DNA of 64,000 bases, taken from Brachionus manjavacas (Eukaryota; Rotifera; Eurotatoria; Ploima; Brachionidae). The notes under the pieces were generated by a model, which saw only the letters and a list, made by a program, of their open reading frames with translations, ran no database searches and was not told the DNA's origin. How positions within the stretch are numbered: the stretch's first letter is position 1; every line of letters starts with the position of its first letter. Of the stretch, positions 20,384 to 29,848 are shown piece after piece. The translations under genes and the position numbers were made by a program. The stretch is taken from NCBI GenBank assembly GCA_019054805.1, contig JAHQIY010000002.1, positions 4,340,001 to 4,404,000 of the forward strand. The letters run 5' to 3'.

Positions 20384-22184
20384 TTAAACCAATTTCCCAC
20401 AGCAATCTGTTCCTGTGCAATCTGGAAACGGATAATACTCAGGGACAAAATTACTCTCTGTCGTTATTTCCAGTACAGTATTTTCAACACCTGGAAAGCT
20501 GAATTGAATAAAAAATCCTAGCCAATGTGTCGTTGGTATAAGAAAAGCAGCCTCGTATGTTATTCTAGTCGAGTCTTCTTGAATAACTCGTAATGACTGG
20601 GCATCAGTTTTCCATATGACTTAAAGGAGAAGATATCGAAGATTATTAAAAAATAAATGAACTTTTTTAATTAACCTGGATGAGGAATCGCTTTTGTTGG
20701 ATCATTTGGGTCACCAATCACCAATCTAAAATCTCTCCTTTTATTATCTAATGTTCTGGCAAAATAAACTTTAACTTCACTCGGCTTGCGACCAGTAGTC
20801 AAGTCAACAAAAGCTTTCATAACACCATGCGTACCATTATTGGATTTATCCCATCTTATAATTGGAAGGGCCTCTTTCTTTGAAGACAAGTAAACAAAAT
20901 TTTAAACAAAATATTTCTCAATTTACTTCATAAACACTCAAGAAAAAGCTTCGGATGGTAAAAAAAATTGAAATTTCATGGCCTGCACATGAATGTTCAG
21001 CGTTTGCTAAACGTCTGAGCATCACGGAGCCTTGGGTCGCTGCTAACAAGTCATCCCAATAGGCATAAGTATCATCGCCAAGGAAAAATTCATCACCAGA
21101 TGTAACTACTGCTAGAATTTTAGTATCTTTATATCTATCATAATAACTGTATGGATCTACAATTCTTTGCATGGCATAAACACCATATGTGTCAACTTTG
21201 GTTGTAATATTCAAGTCATAGTAGTCTTTGAATGCAAATGTCCATCCTCCCAAAGATCGATAGTGATTATGAAAGTTCTAGTAGAAAAAAATTAAAAAAA
21301 AAGCACTAGATAGATTTGAAAAAAAACCCTATTTAAGCTGAGCATATCCATCACAATTGGTACAGCAGCGAATACTCTTTTATCTACTGCAGCAGTGGTC
21401 CATGTAGTCCATCCTCTCTTACTCGCTCCAGCGACCATGAATTTTTTGAGCTGATTTCCAGTTTGCTTCTCGACAAATTCAGTAACTGCATCCTTTAGAA
21501 AAAGTGAGACAAACTAAAACTGATAAAAAACCATACCATTGCTTTGACAGCTGCTTTGGTCATTGGAAGTCTTAATAAAATGCTCGGATCGTCGGGATTT
21601 TCTATAAAAGTCTTCCATGTCCAAGCAATCACTGCATCTTCGGTTCTGCGTTTATATTCGGGATCTTTCTGTCATAAAAATTAATTTCTTATCAAAATTT
21701 AATTAGAAAGCGTTACTTTAAAAAAGGTTGGTTGATTTGGAATTTGTTGCAAGTCAGCTCCAATTGAACCAGTACTAACCGCAAACATGGAAGTCAATTC
21801 TACAAAATTATCTGTCGGTTGAGGCATTCTTAACAAAAATGGTTTAGTTATGTGAAAGGAATTTTTTTGTAATTACGAATTAGGGTTGTTGTCTCCTCCG
21901 TCAATTAACAAAAATCCAGCATCAGGTCTTAATATCTTATCAGGAACTGTAATACACAAAAAGTGCCACCAAACTGGGTTGGAAACAATCGATTCATCAA
22001 GCCATTTTTGGGAAGTCAAATTAAGAATGTATAGCTTATAGCCAGTCATATCATAGGTTTTAAGCAGTTCGAATTTATAATGGCTATCAGGCTGGTTAAC
22101 ATAATCGTCCAAAGGTGTGGCTGTAATTAAACCAGTCAAAGTAAGACCTAAGAAAATTCCAATGAGCTTTGCCATTTTATTCAA
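20384..22184 (-). CDS. Secreted PqaA/AprA-like protein, copy 2 (7 exons)
   Basis: Tandem paralogue of the gene at 15273-17184, same family and fold. Exons: 22184-21877, 21828-21717, 21668-21537, 21492-21328, 21277-20927, 20877-20676, 20619-20384; the sum is 1506 bases, 501 residues. The signal peptide covers about residues 1-23 (hydrophobic core FLGLTLTGLITA). It keeps the same catalytic motifs: AGASKRGW, VTSGDEFFLGDD, NAEHSCAGHE. The C-terminus has three clustered cysteines (DCTGTDCCGK). Two introns here (after the TFFK and VKAM positions) are absent from copy 1. Two introns of copy 1 (after VVDP and inside LDNKRR) are absent here. The duplication therefore predates several intron gains or losses. 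Upstream, 22376-22434 is shared with the region before the vWA gene. Confidence 0.88.
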
Positions 22185-22375
22185 AAATTAAATATTTAAT
22201 AAAATTCAAGTTTATTTAATGCTGTTTTTATCATTTTAAAATTTATCACCTTATTTATTTTTTTTGATAATTTGCACATGATTTAGGCTAGAAATCTTTT
22301 CTATAATTAGAACTAAATCTTTAACTTTGTAGATCCACTGACAAAGAAATTTCTAAATAAAGATACTAGAATTGT

Positions 22376-22434
22376 TAAATTGAGTCGAGAAAAGTTTAAA
22401 CGGTGACATGAAATTGATTTCCTCCCACATTTTG
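22376..22434 (-). repeat. Duplicated block upstream of PqaA copy 2
   Basis: About 60 bases roughly 80 percent identical, in inverted orientation, to 23429-23488. The best-kept part is TGATTTCCTCCCAYATTTTG. Both copies lie some 190-290 bases before a start codon, one before PqaA copy 2 (minus), the other before the vWA gene (plus). It could be a shared upstream element or leftover of a transposon. Confidence 0.45.
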
Positions 22435-23097
22435 TATTTTTTTTCTTAGTAAAACCATTTGTTTGGGATGATTCGAATGAGTTTCATCTGATTCTTTGAA
22501 TTTGCATCGATTATCATTGATCAATTCTAAAACCAAAGCTGACCCATGAACCGACAATAACATCGACTAATCCCATCTTGTTTTCTCTTTGACTCTCAAA
22601 AATTCCCTTCCATTTCCTTAAAAATTATCAAAAAATTCAGTTAGTTTAAATTCTATATTCTTGCTTCTTATCCTTTTGTTAAACTTTTGCAAGACTTTTT
22701 GATATGGAAATGATTCCGCATCATTAAGAGTTTCGTCTACAGGATTGAGTAATATACTTTCAATTGATTTGGTCTGATCGACGGATTGCATAAAAATGTT
22801 CACTTTTATCAATAAAAACTTCAAGTCATTTACTATTTAGATGAATGCTTAATTTGTTGTCAATTAAAAAAAATATTGATTTTTTAAGATTTTAGTTGCA
22901 ATTTATATGATAAAAGTTGTAAATTTAATAGATTTGTTAGGTTTTCATTGATTTAATTATTTTATTTATAATATGTTAAGAAAAAAATTAAAGAGATTTA
23001 ATTTTTGTTGATACTTTATATAAGTTTGTGGTAATTTTTACTAAATTTATTGTGTTCGAGACTGACAGTCTAAAATAAAATCTTAACTGATTTTGAT
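22435..23097. other. Intergenic, weak open frame
   Basis: On the minus strand 22824-22618 reads 68 codons with protein-like composition (VDQTKSIESILLNPVDETLN and on), but it has no domain, no splice signals and no recognised homology. It is left uncalled. The remainder is featureless AT-rich DNA. Confidence 0.3.
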
Positions 23098-23155
23098 TCA
23101 AACAAAAATTTGTTAAATTGAGCATTTTGGGCAATTTATTGTTTGACAGTTCTAT
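23098..23155 (-). pseudogene. Inverted fragment of the vWA gene
   Basis: On the minus strand this reads GAACTGTCAAACAATAAATT and on, nearly identical to about 24010-24080 of the plus-strand vWA gene (peptide ELSNNKxPKMLNL in both). An internal gap of about 18 bases removes the ALKFS part. It is a short inverted copy 0.9 kb from its source, not a functional exon. Confidence 0.6.
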
Positions 23156-23201
23156 TGCAATTTTTAAAGGCATAACTTGGCCCTATTGGGATTAATGGAT
23201 C

Positions 23202-23397
23202 TATGCATTACTTTACTAAACTACATTAGTAATTCCAGCAGAAAGAAAGCAAAATATTACCTAGCAATCAATTCAAAATCAGTTATGATTTTATTTTATT
23301 TAAATTTTGCTGATTTGATGATTAAATTCATTGCTAGGTAATATTTTGCTTTCTTTCTGTTGTCATTTACTAGTGCAATTTGGTAAAGTAATGCATA
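23202..23397. mobile_element. Foldback MITE with about 67-bp arms
   Basis: The left arm 23202-23268 and right arm 23331-23397 are inverted repeats beginning TATGCATTACTTTAC. The best match is GAAAGAAAGCAAAATATTAC followed by CTAGCAAT. The loop is about 60 bases with no coding capacity. The superfamily is unclear; TA may be the target duplication. Confidence 0.6.
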
Positions 23398-23428
23398 AAC
23401 ATTATCATAGGTTTATATTTTCAATACG

Positions 23429-23488
23429 CCAAAATATGGGAGGAAATCATTTTCATGAAGCCTTTTTAACTTTCCTCTACTCAATTTA
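23429..23488 (+). repeat. Duplicated block upstream of the vWA gene
   Basis: Inverted partner of 22376-22434. It lies about 230-290 bases before the ATG of the vWA gene and about 140 bases before that gene's TATA box. Confidence 0.45.
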
Positions 23489-23623
23489 AAAAGTAAAGCC
23501 TATGATTCAAATTATCAACCAAAAATTATTAAAATATAAATTTTTTTTTTTCATCATGTTTGTTTATTTTCTAAGAATTTGGCATTATGCATTCAGGTGA
23601 AGTTTCGGTTCCAAATAAGCGAG

Positions 23624-23630
23624 TATAAAA
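23624..23630 (+). promoter_or_regulatory. TATA box of the vWA gene
   Basis: TATAAAA, within GAGTATAAAAC, 85-91 bases before the ATG at 23715. Confidence 0.45.
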
Positions 23631-23714
23631 CTTGCTAATTTTTTTTGTTTTATAACATTTTCTGATAAAAATTATTAAATCGCAAAATAAAAAAAAATTA
23701 ATAATAAAAATCCG

Positions 23715-24383
23715 ATGCTGAATAAAACGTTTTATGTTTTAATTTTAATCCCAATAGCGTCAAGATATGCACTAAAAAATTGTAATTTGGAAGTTGAATT
23801 GGTATTTGCCATTGATGTTTCGAGTGAAATTACAAAAAATGAATTCGACTTTCTCAAAATTGCTTTGAGCTCGTTTATCAACAGTAGTTTCGTTAATCCA
23901 TCCAATTTTGATATTGGTATTTTTACATTTGCTGACAGATTGAAATTGGTACATAATTTAAACGAAAACTTGGACAAAACCGAAATAATCAGCAAAATAG
24001 TCGATATGGAACTGTCAAACAATAAATTTCCCAAAATGCTTAATTTAGCTTTAAAATTCAGCAAATTTTTGTTTGACAGCCAAGAAATTTCTGATCGCGT
24101 TAGAGTTGGAGTGATAGTTACAAATGGACAGTTGCCTTTAGAAGCTATAAGAAGCCTAAGAAAAGAAGCAAATAATCTCAAGAATACATGTCATTTGGTT
24201 GCCCTTCATGTTGGAAACCATCCTTCCATGCTGCTCAAATTACTGGTTTCAAAGCCAGATTATGTACTTGAATCGATATTCGATTTAAAGAGGGTGATTT
24301 CAAGCATTTTGGACTCATTGTGTAAGAAACAAAATTCAAAAATTAATCGACTTTCATGGTCGAGATTTAATTTAAAGAATTAA
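23715..24383 (+). CDS. Small secreted vWA-domain protein with altered metal site
   Basis: Single-exon ORF of 222 residues. Residues 1-19 form a signal peptide (YVLILIPIASRYA). Residues about 26-200 fit one von Willebrand factor type A domain: the first strand VELVFAIDVS, then a helix with FDFLKIALSSFI, FDIGIFTFAD, and VRVGVIVTNGQ, in the order seen in matrilin and collagen VI A domains. The metal site (MIDAS) is not canonical: the DxSxS motif reads DVSSE, and the later T-D-G reads TNG. Metal binding may therefore be weak or lost. Two cysteines (near 23 and in SLCKK near the C-terminus) could pair as in other secreted A domains. The last 15 residues are basic. The partner and role are unknown. 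A TATA box upstream supports this start. An inverted fragment of the gene lies at 23098-23155. Confidence 0.75.
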   Translation: MLNKTFYVLILIPIASRYALKNCNLEVELVFAIDVSSEITKNEFDFLKIALSSFINSSFVNPSNFDIGIFTFADRLKLVHNLNENLDKTEIISKIVDMELSNNKFPKMLNLALKFSKFLFDSQEISDRVRVGVIVTNGQLPLEAIRSLRKEANNLKNTCHLVALHVGNHPSMLLKLLVSKPDYVLESIFDLKRVISSILDSLCKKQNSKINRLSWSRFNLKN

Positions 24384-24752
24384 ATTGGGACAAACCAAAG
24401 TTGCATCGTCAATTTTTCGTCATTTATTTTAAATGAATGAAAAAATTAAGAATACTAGTAAACAAATTATTTTGTAGTTGTTTAGTTTAACCAAATTTCC
24501 AATAAGTAAAAAAAAATAAGTATAACCTAATCAAAGAGTTCAATAAAAAAATTTAAATAAATTTTTAAAATTTTAAAGTGGAATAAGAATTGATAAACAA
24601 TTCAAAACCAAAACAAAACTAATCTATCAATTTATTAATAAAAAAAGTGACTGATTGTAAGACAAAAAGTCTAATTTTTGATGACAAAAAAAAAATTTTA
24701 GTAAAAATTAAAAAATTAAACAATTTTATATTTCAATATCTTGAAAACATCA

Positions 24753-24895
24753 TTAACATTGGTCTCTATACTTGATCAATCCGATTGCGTTTTTTTCTTC
24801 ATTAAAGTCAGACATGAAATTTTGTTCAGTAGTTTCTTGAACAAACTCATACACAATAACCTTCAGGAAAATCGAAAAAAGCAGTAGCTGAGCAC
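24753..24895 (-). CDS. Possible orphan 3' exon (hydrophobic segment plus tail)
   Basis: Minus strand: an acceptor-like TTTTTAG at 24896-24902 is followed by 46 open codons that start GAQLLLFSIFLKVIVYEFV, continue with an acidic tail and end KYRDQC before a stop. The hydrophobic run fits a membrane helix. No methionine start or upstream partner exon was found between here and the TRMT6 stop at 25682. It may be the remnant of a broken gene or the last exon of a gene whose earlier exons are not recognised. Confidence 0.3.
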
Positions 24896-25428
24896 CTAAA
24901 AATATCGAATTCGTTAGTTTAATCTAAAGATTCTAATAAGAGAATTCAAATTTGACAAATTTGTTAAAAATCACATTATTTGAGAGATTTTTTAAGATAA
25001 ATAAAGCTACAAAGTAAAAAAGTAAAACCATAGATTTGTTCAGAAGATGTAGAGAATTTTATTTCAGAATATATATACTTTTTTAGTATATTTAGAATTA
25101 TCTTCGAGATTTTGAGTCTTAAAGAAAACAACTTTTTAAAGGGTTTTCTATTTTTGAAACCCTGGGTGAAAAAAATTTTTTTGATTTTTTAATTGAATTT
25201 TAATAAATATTATTAATGTTGAAAAAAGAAGAAAATAAATAATTTTTTTTAAAATTTAAATGAAGAATATAAAGAAGGTTTCGAATTTAGATATATTGAA
25301 TTCTAGATTTCAATGTATTATTGCTACTTTAAAAATTCTTCCTTCTTTTACTAAATTTCATTTTATATTTTTTTATTTTATTTTATTTCTCTTTTTTAAT
25401 TTTTTATTTGAAATTTGATTTCTTTTAA

Positions 25429-25490
25429 TCTGAAGGAGCTTTAGCTCTAAAAAGATACACAAATACAAAAACTAAAAAAATGTGTATTGA
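25429..25490 (+). mobile_element. LINE 3' tail with hairpin
   Basis: TCTGAAGGAGCTTTAGCTCT (stem GAGC/GCTC) is followed by an A-rich ACAAATAC tail and preceded by T-rich runs. Matching tails are at 38443-38490 and 56024-56075, so this is the conserved 3' end of one LINE family. Confidence 0.5.
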
Positions 25491-25681
25491 TCGGACTATA
25501 TTTTCATAAATGAAATTGTCATGATGACTTAAGTTTATTTCTATTTCATGTTTTAGAAAGGGTGAAACTCTTGAAAACTTTTAGCTTTTATAAACTTTTG
25601 TTAACTTTTTATTCAATTATTTCATAAATTTTTGTTTAATTTTATTTTTTATTTATTTGAGAAAAAAAGAAATTTGCTGCA

Positions 25682-27312
25682 TTATTCATCTAAAACTGTT
25701 ATTCCAGTCAATAAATAGCCACCACAGCAGTCCATATTATTTTTTGGATGAGTTCTTTCCGGAAGAACCTTTAAAAAACTAAATCAAGCGACAAAGTTTA
25801 GTTTTTAAATCATTACCTGATATTCTCTTAGCCAACTATCTGAAAGCTCGATATGAATTGCTTTTTTTGTTCTTTTCAAAAATGAATGACATTCAATCAA
25901 TGGCTTTTTAGAATTTTATTAAAAAATCAAATGAAAAATTCAAATACTTAAAATTACTTCTTGAATTAAAGAATAAATCACTAGATTTCCATTGGGAGCC
26001 ATGTAGTCAATTAGTTTTTCGACGATTGGCAATGGTCTATATTTTGAAGCAACAATCAAGCTTTATTGTAAATAAACTAATAATTTATATCTTTCGATTG
26101 TTTAATTTTACCAATCGATGTTTTTATTTTTTAAAAATTCGTTCACTTTTTCAGCCAAATCCAATTTTTTCATTTGTTTTTCTTTCTTTAAGAAAATATT
26201 TAGAAAGCCGAAATAATCAATTTTCAATCGAAAAACTTACAAAGGTATCATCAGTAGCAGCACTTATTTTTCTATGCAGTTCTTGGATATATTCCTTTAA
26301 ATTATTTAGAAAAATGGACTTATTTTAAAAAAAAAACTGACTGGTAACTTATCAGATCTTTCAAGAGGAAAATTGTATAAATTTTTGGTATATTCTGGCG
26401 GAAAATTCATGTAATCTAGAATGTCTTTAGTTCCAACATGGCCTCCATTTGGTGATAGATTTATAATATTCCCAAACCCAGCCACTCTTTCAACAACCGA
26501 TGCCAAAATAAGACCTTTACAAGATTCAAGAACCAACACGTTTCTGTAAGCTGCCACATTTGAATAGGTAAGAATCTGTGATAACGTGTCCATTCTCATA
26601 TTCCTTAATTTTTTAATCTTGCAGTTACAGTTTTTTATTTTAATTTTTAGAGAAATTTACAAAATCTTTCGTTTGTGATTTCCAAGAGTATAATATTCGC
26701 ATAAAGTGCGAATAGTTGGTTTAAGAATTTCATAAACAGCTAGGTATCTTAAAGAAGAAGAATTTAAATGTAGAATCTAAAAAATAATTTTTTTTTACTT
26801 TTCTTTTTTTTTTTTAATATATTTTTCCTGGGAAAATTCAGTTTTTTGATTAAATGAAGCACTGTTTTCGATTAGGCGATCGATTATTTCCTAAATAAAA
26901 TAAAAAATGATTCTCTTTTTTTAAATTATAGTCCAAAAATATTACATTTCCACTAATGTCCTCCGTTTTTTTTAATTTTTCTATATCATCGTGACTGAGT
27001 TTTTGATTTCCCGAATTGTCTATCAAATTCCGATTGTCTTTGTCGGCCATAATTTTTTTGTTGATGTCTTCGTCTGAAGCATTTTGTATCAATTGTAATT
27101 GCTGGTTCTTGATCTCGTATTTGTAACCGTAGGGTTTTTCTATTAGGTTATCAAGTTTTGTTTTAAAACGATCTATGATAAAAGGCCTTAAACAAATATT
27201 TATTGAAAAATAGGATTCGGTAAATTTTATCAAGTTACTTGTCCCGTTTAACAGGAAATATTTTCATCAATTCTGCTTTCTTAAAAATAACAAAATCACC
27301 TTCTTGAATCAT
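25682..27312 (-). CDS. TRMT6: tRNA (adenine-58-N1) methyltransferase non-catalytic subunit TRM6, 10 exons
   Basis: RNA-binding subunit of the nuclear TRMT6/TRMT61A complex that methylates A58 of tRNA. Exons: 27312-27239, 27186-26946, 26890-26799, 26747-26661, 26603-26342, 26294-26241, 26185-26112, 26060-25958, 25903-25817, 25768-25682; the sum is 1161 bases, 386 residues, shorter than human (497) mostly in the acidic linker. Conserved blocks in order: GDFVIFKKAELMK near the start, DNRNLIDNSGNQKLSHDDI, EIIDRLIENS with FxxKTEFSQEKYI and a lysine run, MRMDTLSQILTYSN, then ESCKGLILASVVERVAGFG (degenerate SAM-site region), NGGHVG, LIVASKYRPLPIVEKLIDY, WLREYQVLPERTHP, and GGYLLTG near the end. All are hallmark TRM6 positions. 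Splice sites are GT-AG and the frame closes. The exon 5 donor (GTCAGT) was chosen to keep frame. Confidence 0.88.
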
Positions 27313-28289
27313 TTTTTAGGGAGAAAAATAAACACGCATGAATTAAATTTTAAAAATTTATTTTATTTAGAAATTTGAGATTGTGTTAAGTTTTAATTGC
27401 ATTTTTTTTTTCAATATATTCACTCAAGTTAGCTTATCTAAAATGCCATGAAAAAGTCATATTTTTTCTCATCTTCCTCTTCTTCTTATTATTGATTTCG
27501 GATATATATATAATTACTTATTCGAAGATTTCATCTTTATTAAAAACCAATTAAGTTTTAATAGTTTTTTTTTATTTTACACTTTAAATTTATTGCTTAC
27601 AGATCACTAACTATAGATAATTGTGAATTTTCATTCAAAAATTCCAATAAAAAATTTAAATTCTTAATAAAAAATGAATTTTGTACTACCGAATTTTCTA
27701 TAAATTTAAATAAATTGAATGTTAATTTTGAATTAATTTAAAAATGAAATTTTTACAATTGTTACCTCCGAATTCAAAATTTTTTTAAGTAGCCATGACA
27801 GAATTTTAGCATTTAAATAAAATAAATTTACAAATTGCAAATAAAATTTTCTAATTAGAATAGACCACAAAGACAAAAAATAAATAAATCTTAAAATATT
27901 TATTTTTTTTTATAATTTCTTGTTAATAAATTTAAAATTAATTTTTATTTTTTAAACATTTATTGTTTCATGTTGTTTGACCATCAAAGTTTAAAAAGCT
28001 CAAATTTATAAATTTAAATTAATACAAAATAATTTTATTTTTTTATAAAAAGGAAGGTTTGTATTAAAATTTGTCAAACTAAAGCATCAAAAATCATTTT
28101 GTAAAGTTCATGAGATTTTTAATCATATTTTTAATCAAAAAAAAAATAAAAAAATAAAAATACTTTGAAAGTTTTCAAAAAAATCAAAAATTGATAATAA
28201 ATTGTTAAAAATTTATTCATTTATTCAATTCAGAGTTGTTTAAAAGTTACAAGTCTCAAGTCAAGATCAAGTCCTGAATTGGATTATTA

Positions 28290-28335
28290 TTCTAAAGACT
28301 TTGAGTTTAACTAAGCCGCTTCAATAACTACCTGG
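28290..28335 (-). repeat. Fragment related to the hAT MITE interior
   Basis: The reverse complement reads ACCGTTCCAGGTAGTT, then AGCGGC and GTTAAA, matching 6921-6975 inside the MITE at 6506-7131. The termini were not recognised nearby. Around 28430-28480 there is another GC-richer patch that may belong to the same decayed copy. Confidence 0.4.
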
Positions 28336-28604
28336 AACGGTAAAAAACTTTAGTGACAAGATTTAAAAAAAAATTAACATTAATTAATTATCATTTCATA
28401 TTAATATGAGTTCGCGCTCGCAGCTTTCACATTAATTTGAAATTTCACTGCACCATGCGGCCATGATCGCGGTCCCATGACCGACTTGAAGGGAAAAATA
28501 AAATTGTTGATCGGATTTAAAACAATTCTGGTTATTATTTAAATTTTTTATTTTGTGTATTTTTTTTTGAGCTATTCATATTTTTCAACATAATTTTAGC
28601 GAGT

Positions 28605-28790
28605 AAAAAATAATTTCACAACAATTATTTTCAAAATTTAAGAATTTAAGTAGATCTTTTAAATCTAAAAAAATTGAGTCAGCTAAGTACAGCACTTACT
28701 TCGGATAAAATAAATTTCTTTGAAAAATTTAAATTGGGTTCGAATCCCATTACAAGTGTAAACGCAGTCTGACTTTTTTACATTTTCAAT
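28605..28790 (+). mobile_element. tRNA-like repeat (SINE-like), copy 1
   Basis: About 185 bases repeated in inverted orientation at 35655-35855. Near 28675 it has a D-arm/A-box-like GTCAGCTAAGTACAGCAC and at about 28738 a perfect B box, GGGTTCGAATCCC, the order and spacing of an RNA polymerase III tRNA promoter. The acceptor stem cannot be formed, so it is not a working tRNA gene. A further CTGACTTTTTTA follows, with a T run that could end polymerase III transcription. Confidence 0.55.
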
Positions 28791-29168
28791 TTAAATAATC
28801 ATACAAATAATCAAAAAAAATTCTTGAATTATCACTTTTGATTTAAATTTCGAAAGCCACTTAACCCTCATTTTATCAACTTTCGCAAAAATTAAAAAAT
28901 AATAGTATTCAAATTTTTCTGTGATCTTAATCTGTCAACACAATTTCTGAACACCTTTCTAAAATAATCTAATCCCCTTCTTAAAAAAATCTCAAGTTTT
29001 TTAAAGTTTTTTTTTGTAAATTCGATTTCTTCTTTGTCTTCAATTGGGATATTTATGATTTTTTAAGATATTCCACGATATCATATTTGGCATGGCTTAG
29101 TTATTGTTATCTGATTTCTTTTTTTATTTTTAATGGATTTTCATTTTTTTTAAATTAAATTAAAAAAA

Positions 29169-29746
29169 GGGTGTTTTAAAAAAGACACGGCCCAAATGGT
29201 CGCGACCTTAAACCGTTCCGTACCTTGCCGTACCAAGCCTACAAATTTTATTTCAATTATCTTTATTTATTGCAAATGCAAAAATATGTTGATAAAAAAT
29301 AAAAAAGTAATACATTAAAATATGAGAATTTTGTTTCAAAATGAATTTTTTTCATTTTTCTTTTTTTATAATTTTATCATTGTAAAAACTTATTGACTAA
29401 AAAATTTTAATTGATTTATTCCTTCTTTCAAAAAAAAAACAACAAATTTTGGCACTTGAAATACAGTACTGCAATGATAAACTATTTTTACGTAATTTTA
29501 CGTGAAATTACCGGAAATTACGTAATTTTACGTGAAATTACCGGAAATTACGTAAATTTACGTAATTAAGGTAAAATTACGTAGTACTGTATTATATATA
29601 TATAATTTAAATAAAATAGAAAATTTGTACAGTTGGTTCGCTTGGTACGGCCAGTACGTTCAGTTAGCTTGGTATGGTTGATACGATAGGGGACCGCCGT
29701 TGGTTTTAGGTCTCGACCATTTGGGCCGTGTCGTTTTTAAAATACC
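29169..29746. mobile_element. TIR element of unknown superfamily with nested MITE
   Basis: The inverted ends share TTTTAAAAA, then GACACGGCCCAAATGGTCG; the left starts at about 29169 and the right ends at about 29746. Next to each end, GTACCTTGCCGTACCAAG and related GC-rich units occur. No target duplication is clear and there is no coding sequence. A second, smaller element sits inside it at 29464-29589. Confidence 0.6.
29464..29589. mobile_element. Nested Tc1/mariner-type MITE
   Basis: A 126-base element with CAGTACTG/TAGTACTG ends and TA on both flanks, related to 9223-9487. Its body contains a perfect 30-bp tandem duplication (29491-29520 and 29521-29550) built on ACGTAATTTTACGTG. It lies inside the larger TIR element, so it is the younger insertion. 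Confidence 0.6.
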
Positions 29747-29848
29747 AACTTTATTTTAAAATTAACATTTTTTTCTTCAAAGGTGTCCAAAAGCTAAAGA
29801 TAAAGTTGAAAAAAAAATTTTTATTCAAAAAAATTTGATTTAAATAAG

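Larger units (their letters stand above)
24384..25681. other. Intergenic between vWA gene and TRMT6
   Basis: It contains one possible terminal exon (24753-24895, minus) and a LINE 3' end (25429-25490), listed separately. Everything else is AT-rich with no open frame. Confidence 0.4.
27313..29848. other. Intergenic between TRMT6 and DAK, repeat-rich
   Basis: No gene is seen. It contains a fragment related to the hAT MITE (about 28290-28335), a tRNA-like repeat (28605-28790) and a nested pair of inverted-repeat elements (29169-29746). TRMT6 and the kinase gene are on the same strand here. Confidence 0.5.

Noticed and set aside
10701-22184. Bacterial contamination, suggested by AidB-like and PqaA-like products
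   Set aside because: All three genes have multiple GT-AG introns that keep frame and the same base composition as the rest of the window.
22618-22824. 68-residue minus-strand ORF
   Set aside because: The composition is protein-like but there is no homology, no promoter and no exon partner; left unannotated.
23732-24181. 149-codon minus-strand ORF over the vWA gene
   Set aside because: Antisense shadow; the plus strand has a signal peptide, domain order and a TATA box.
29491-29550. CRISPR-like direct repeats
   Set aside because: Only two adjacent 30-base units without spacers, inside a MITE, in a eukaryotic genome.
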